From positions 806,001 to 870,000 of the forward strand of contig REGP01000001.1 of the NCBI GenBank assembly GCA_004134995.1: a stretch of DNA of 64,000 bases. Reading direction: 5' to 3'. Made by a program: the position numbers and the translations under genes. Every line of letters starts with the position of its first letter. Within the stretch, counting starts at the first letter, position 1. The notes below the pieces were generated by a model, which did not search any database, had not been told where the DNA came from, and was given only the letters and a program-made list of their open reading frames with translations. The DNA is from Oxalobacteraceae bacterium CAVE-383. GTDB lineage: Bacteria > Pseudomonadota > Gammaproteobacteria > Burkholderiales > Burkholderiaceae_D. Shown piece by piece: positions 63,936-64,000 of this stretch.

Positions 63936-64000
63936 ATGATCGAAGGACTGATGGCAAGCAAGGACAAGCTCAGCGCCATGGCGGCGCGCTTCGCCTCGCC
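63936..64000 (+). CDS. Start of a gene cut by the window edge
   Basis: ATG 63936 follows CCGGGAGAACGCA, a good ribosome binding site, and the frame is open to the end of the window (MIEGLMASKDKLSAMAARF). It is too short for identification. It lies 64 nt after the amidohydrolase stop and may belong to the same operon. Confidence 0.5.
   Translation, partial: MIEGLMASKDKLSAMAARFAS

Overview
The window is 64 kb of high-GC, gene-dense chromosome. Gene content (HiPIP, MdtC-type RND and EmrAB-type efflux with NodT-family outer-membrane factors, FAD glucose dehydrogenase of the Burkholderia type, split chromate transporter, methyl-accepting receptor ending in a WExF tail) and codon use point to a betaproteobacterium of the Burkholderiales, most likely Oxalobacteraceae. 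The genus cannot be fixed from the sequence alone. No rRNA, tRNA, CRISPR array, transposase or integrase was found.

Layout. 0-5.8 kb: RNA helicase DbpA, a short-chain dehydrogenase, a HiPIP, a cyclopropane fatty acid synthase and a Tat-exported solute-binding protein. 5.9-13.2 kb: pirin, a complete NMT1/SsuA-type ABC importer (binding protein, ATPase, two permeases, all overlapping by one base), then a nadC-kef operon. 13.3-16.3 kb: a chemoreceptor and an AI-2E-family exporter. 16.5-20.9 kb: three co-directional genes (PLP decarboxylase, TPR/ATP-grasp ligase, class-V-like PLP protein) that look like an uncharacterised small-molecule pathway. 21.1-25.1 kb: CDP-diacylglycerol pyrophosphatase and a Cache-GAF-HD-GYP c-di-GMP phosphodiesterase.

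25.0-32.05 kb is the most unusual part: a visibly AT-richer segment bounded by a 56-bp imperfect direct repeat (53/56) of the 3' end of the HD-GYP gene. It carries only two genes, coupled on the minus strand: a ~1525-residue protein with an N-terminal alpha/beta-hydrolase, a long helical-repeat middle and a PIN-like region, and a 639-residue partner of unknown function. This looks like an integrase-less mini-island inserted at a gene 3' end and is the best candidate here for an undescribed conflict (defence) system. A ParDE-like toxin-antitoxin pair with an apparently leaderless antitoxin abuts its right end.

32.7-38.3 kb: FAD-glucose dehydrogenase gamma and alpha subunits without the cytochrome subunit, then an iron-linked pair (PKHD hydroxylase and TonB siderophore receptor) with a Fur-like site. 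38.3-51 kb: one efflux block on the minus strand, with an OMF-adaptor-RND-response regulator-kinase operon next to an EmrAB-type HlyD-MFS-OMF operon. 51-54.9 kb: a complete three-subunit GMC dehydrogenase (subunit 3, flavoprotein, triheme cytochrome). 55-64 kb: phosphodiesterase and PLD-VTT lipid enzymes, a two-gene chromate transporter, a MntA/HepT module whose HepT is broken by an internal deletion, a DUF1275 membrane protein, an isochorismatase-family hydrolase, an amidohydrolase with a Cys/His-rich tail, and the start of one more gene.

Two copies of a ~130-bp hairpin element (5807-5934 and 20968-21099) share a 56-nt core but have different arm sequences. Each pairs with only G-U wobbles as exceptions, and each sits between convergent genes: a likely structured RNA or bidirectional terminator family.
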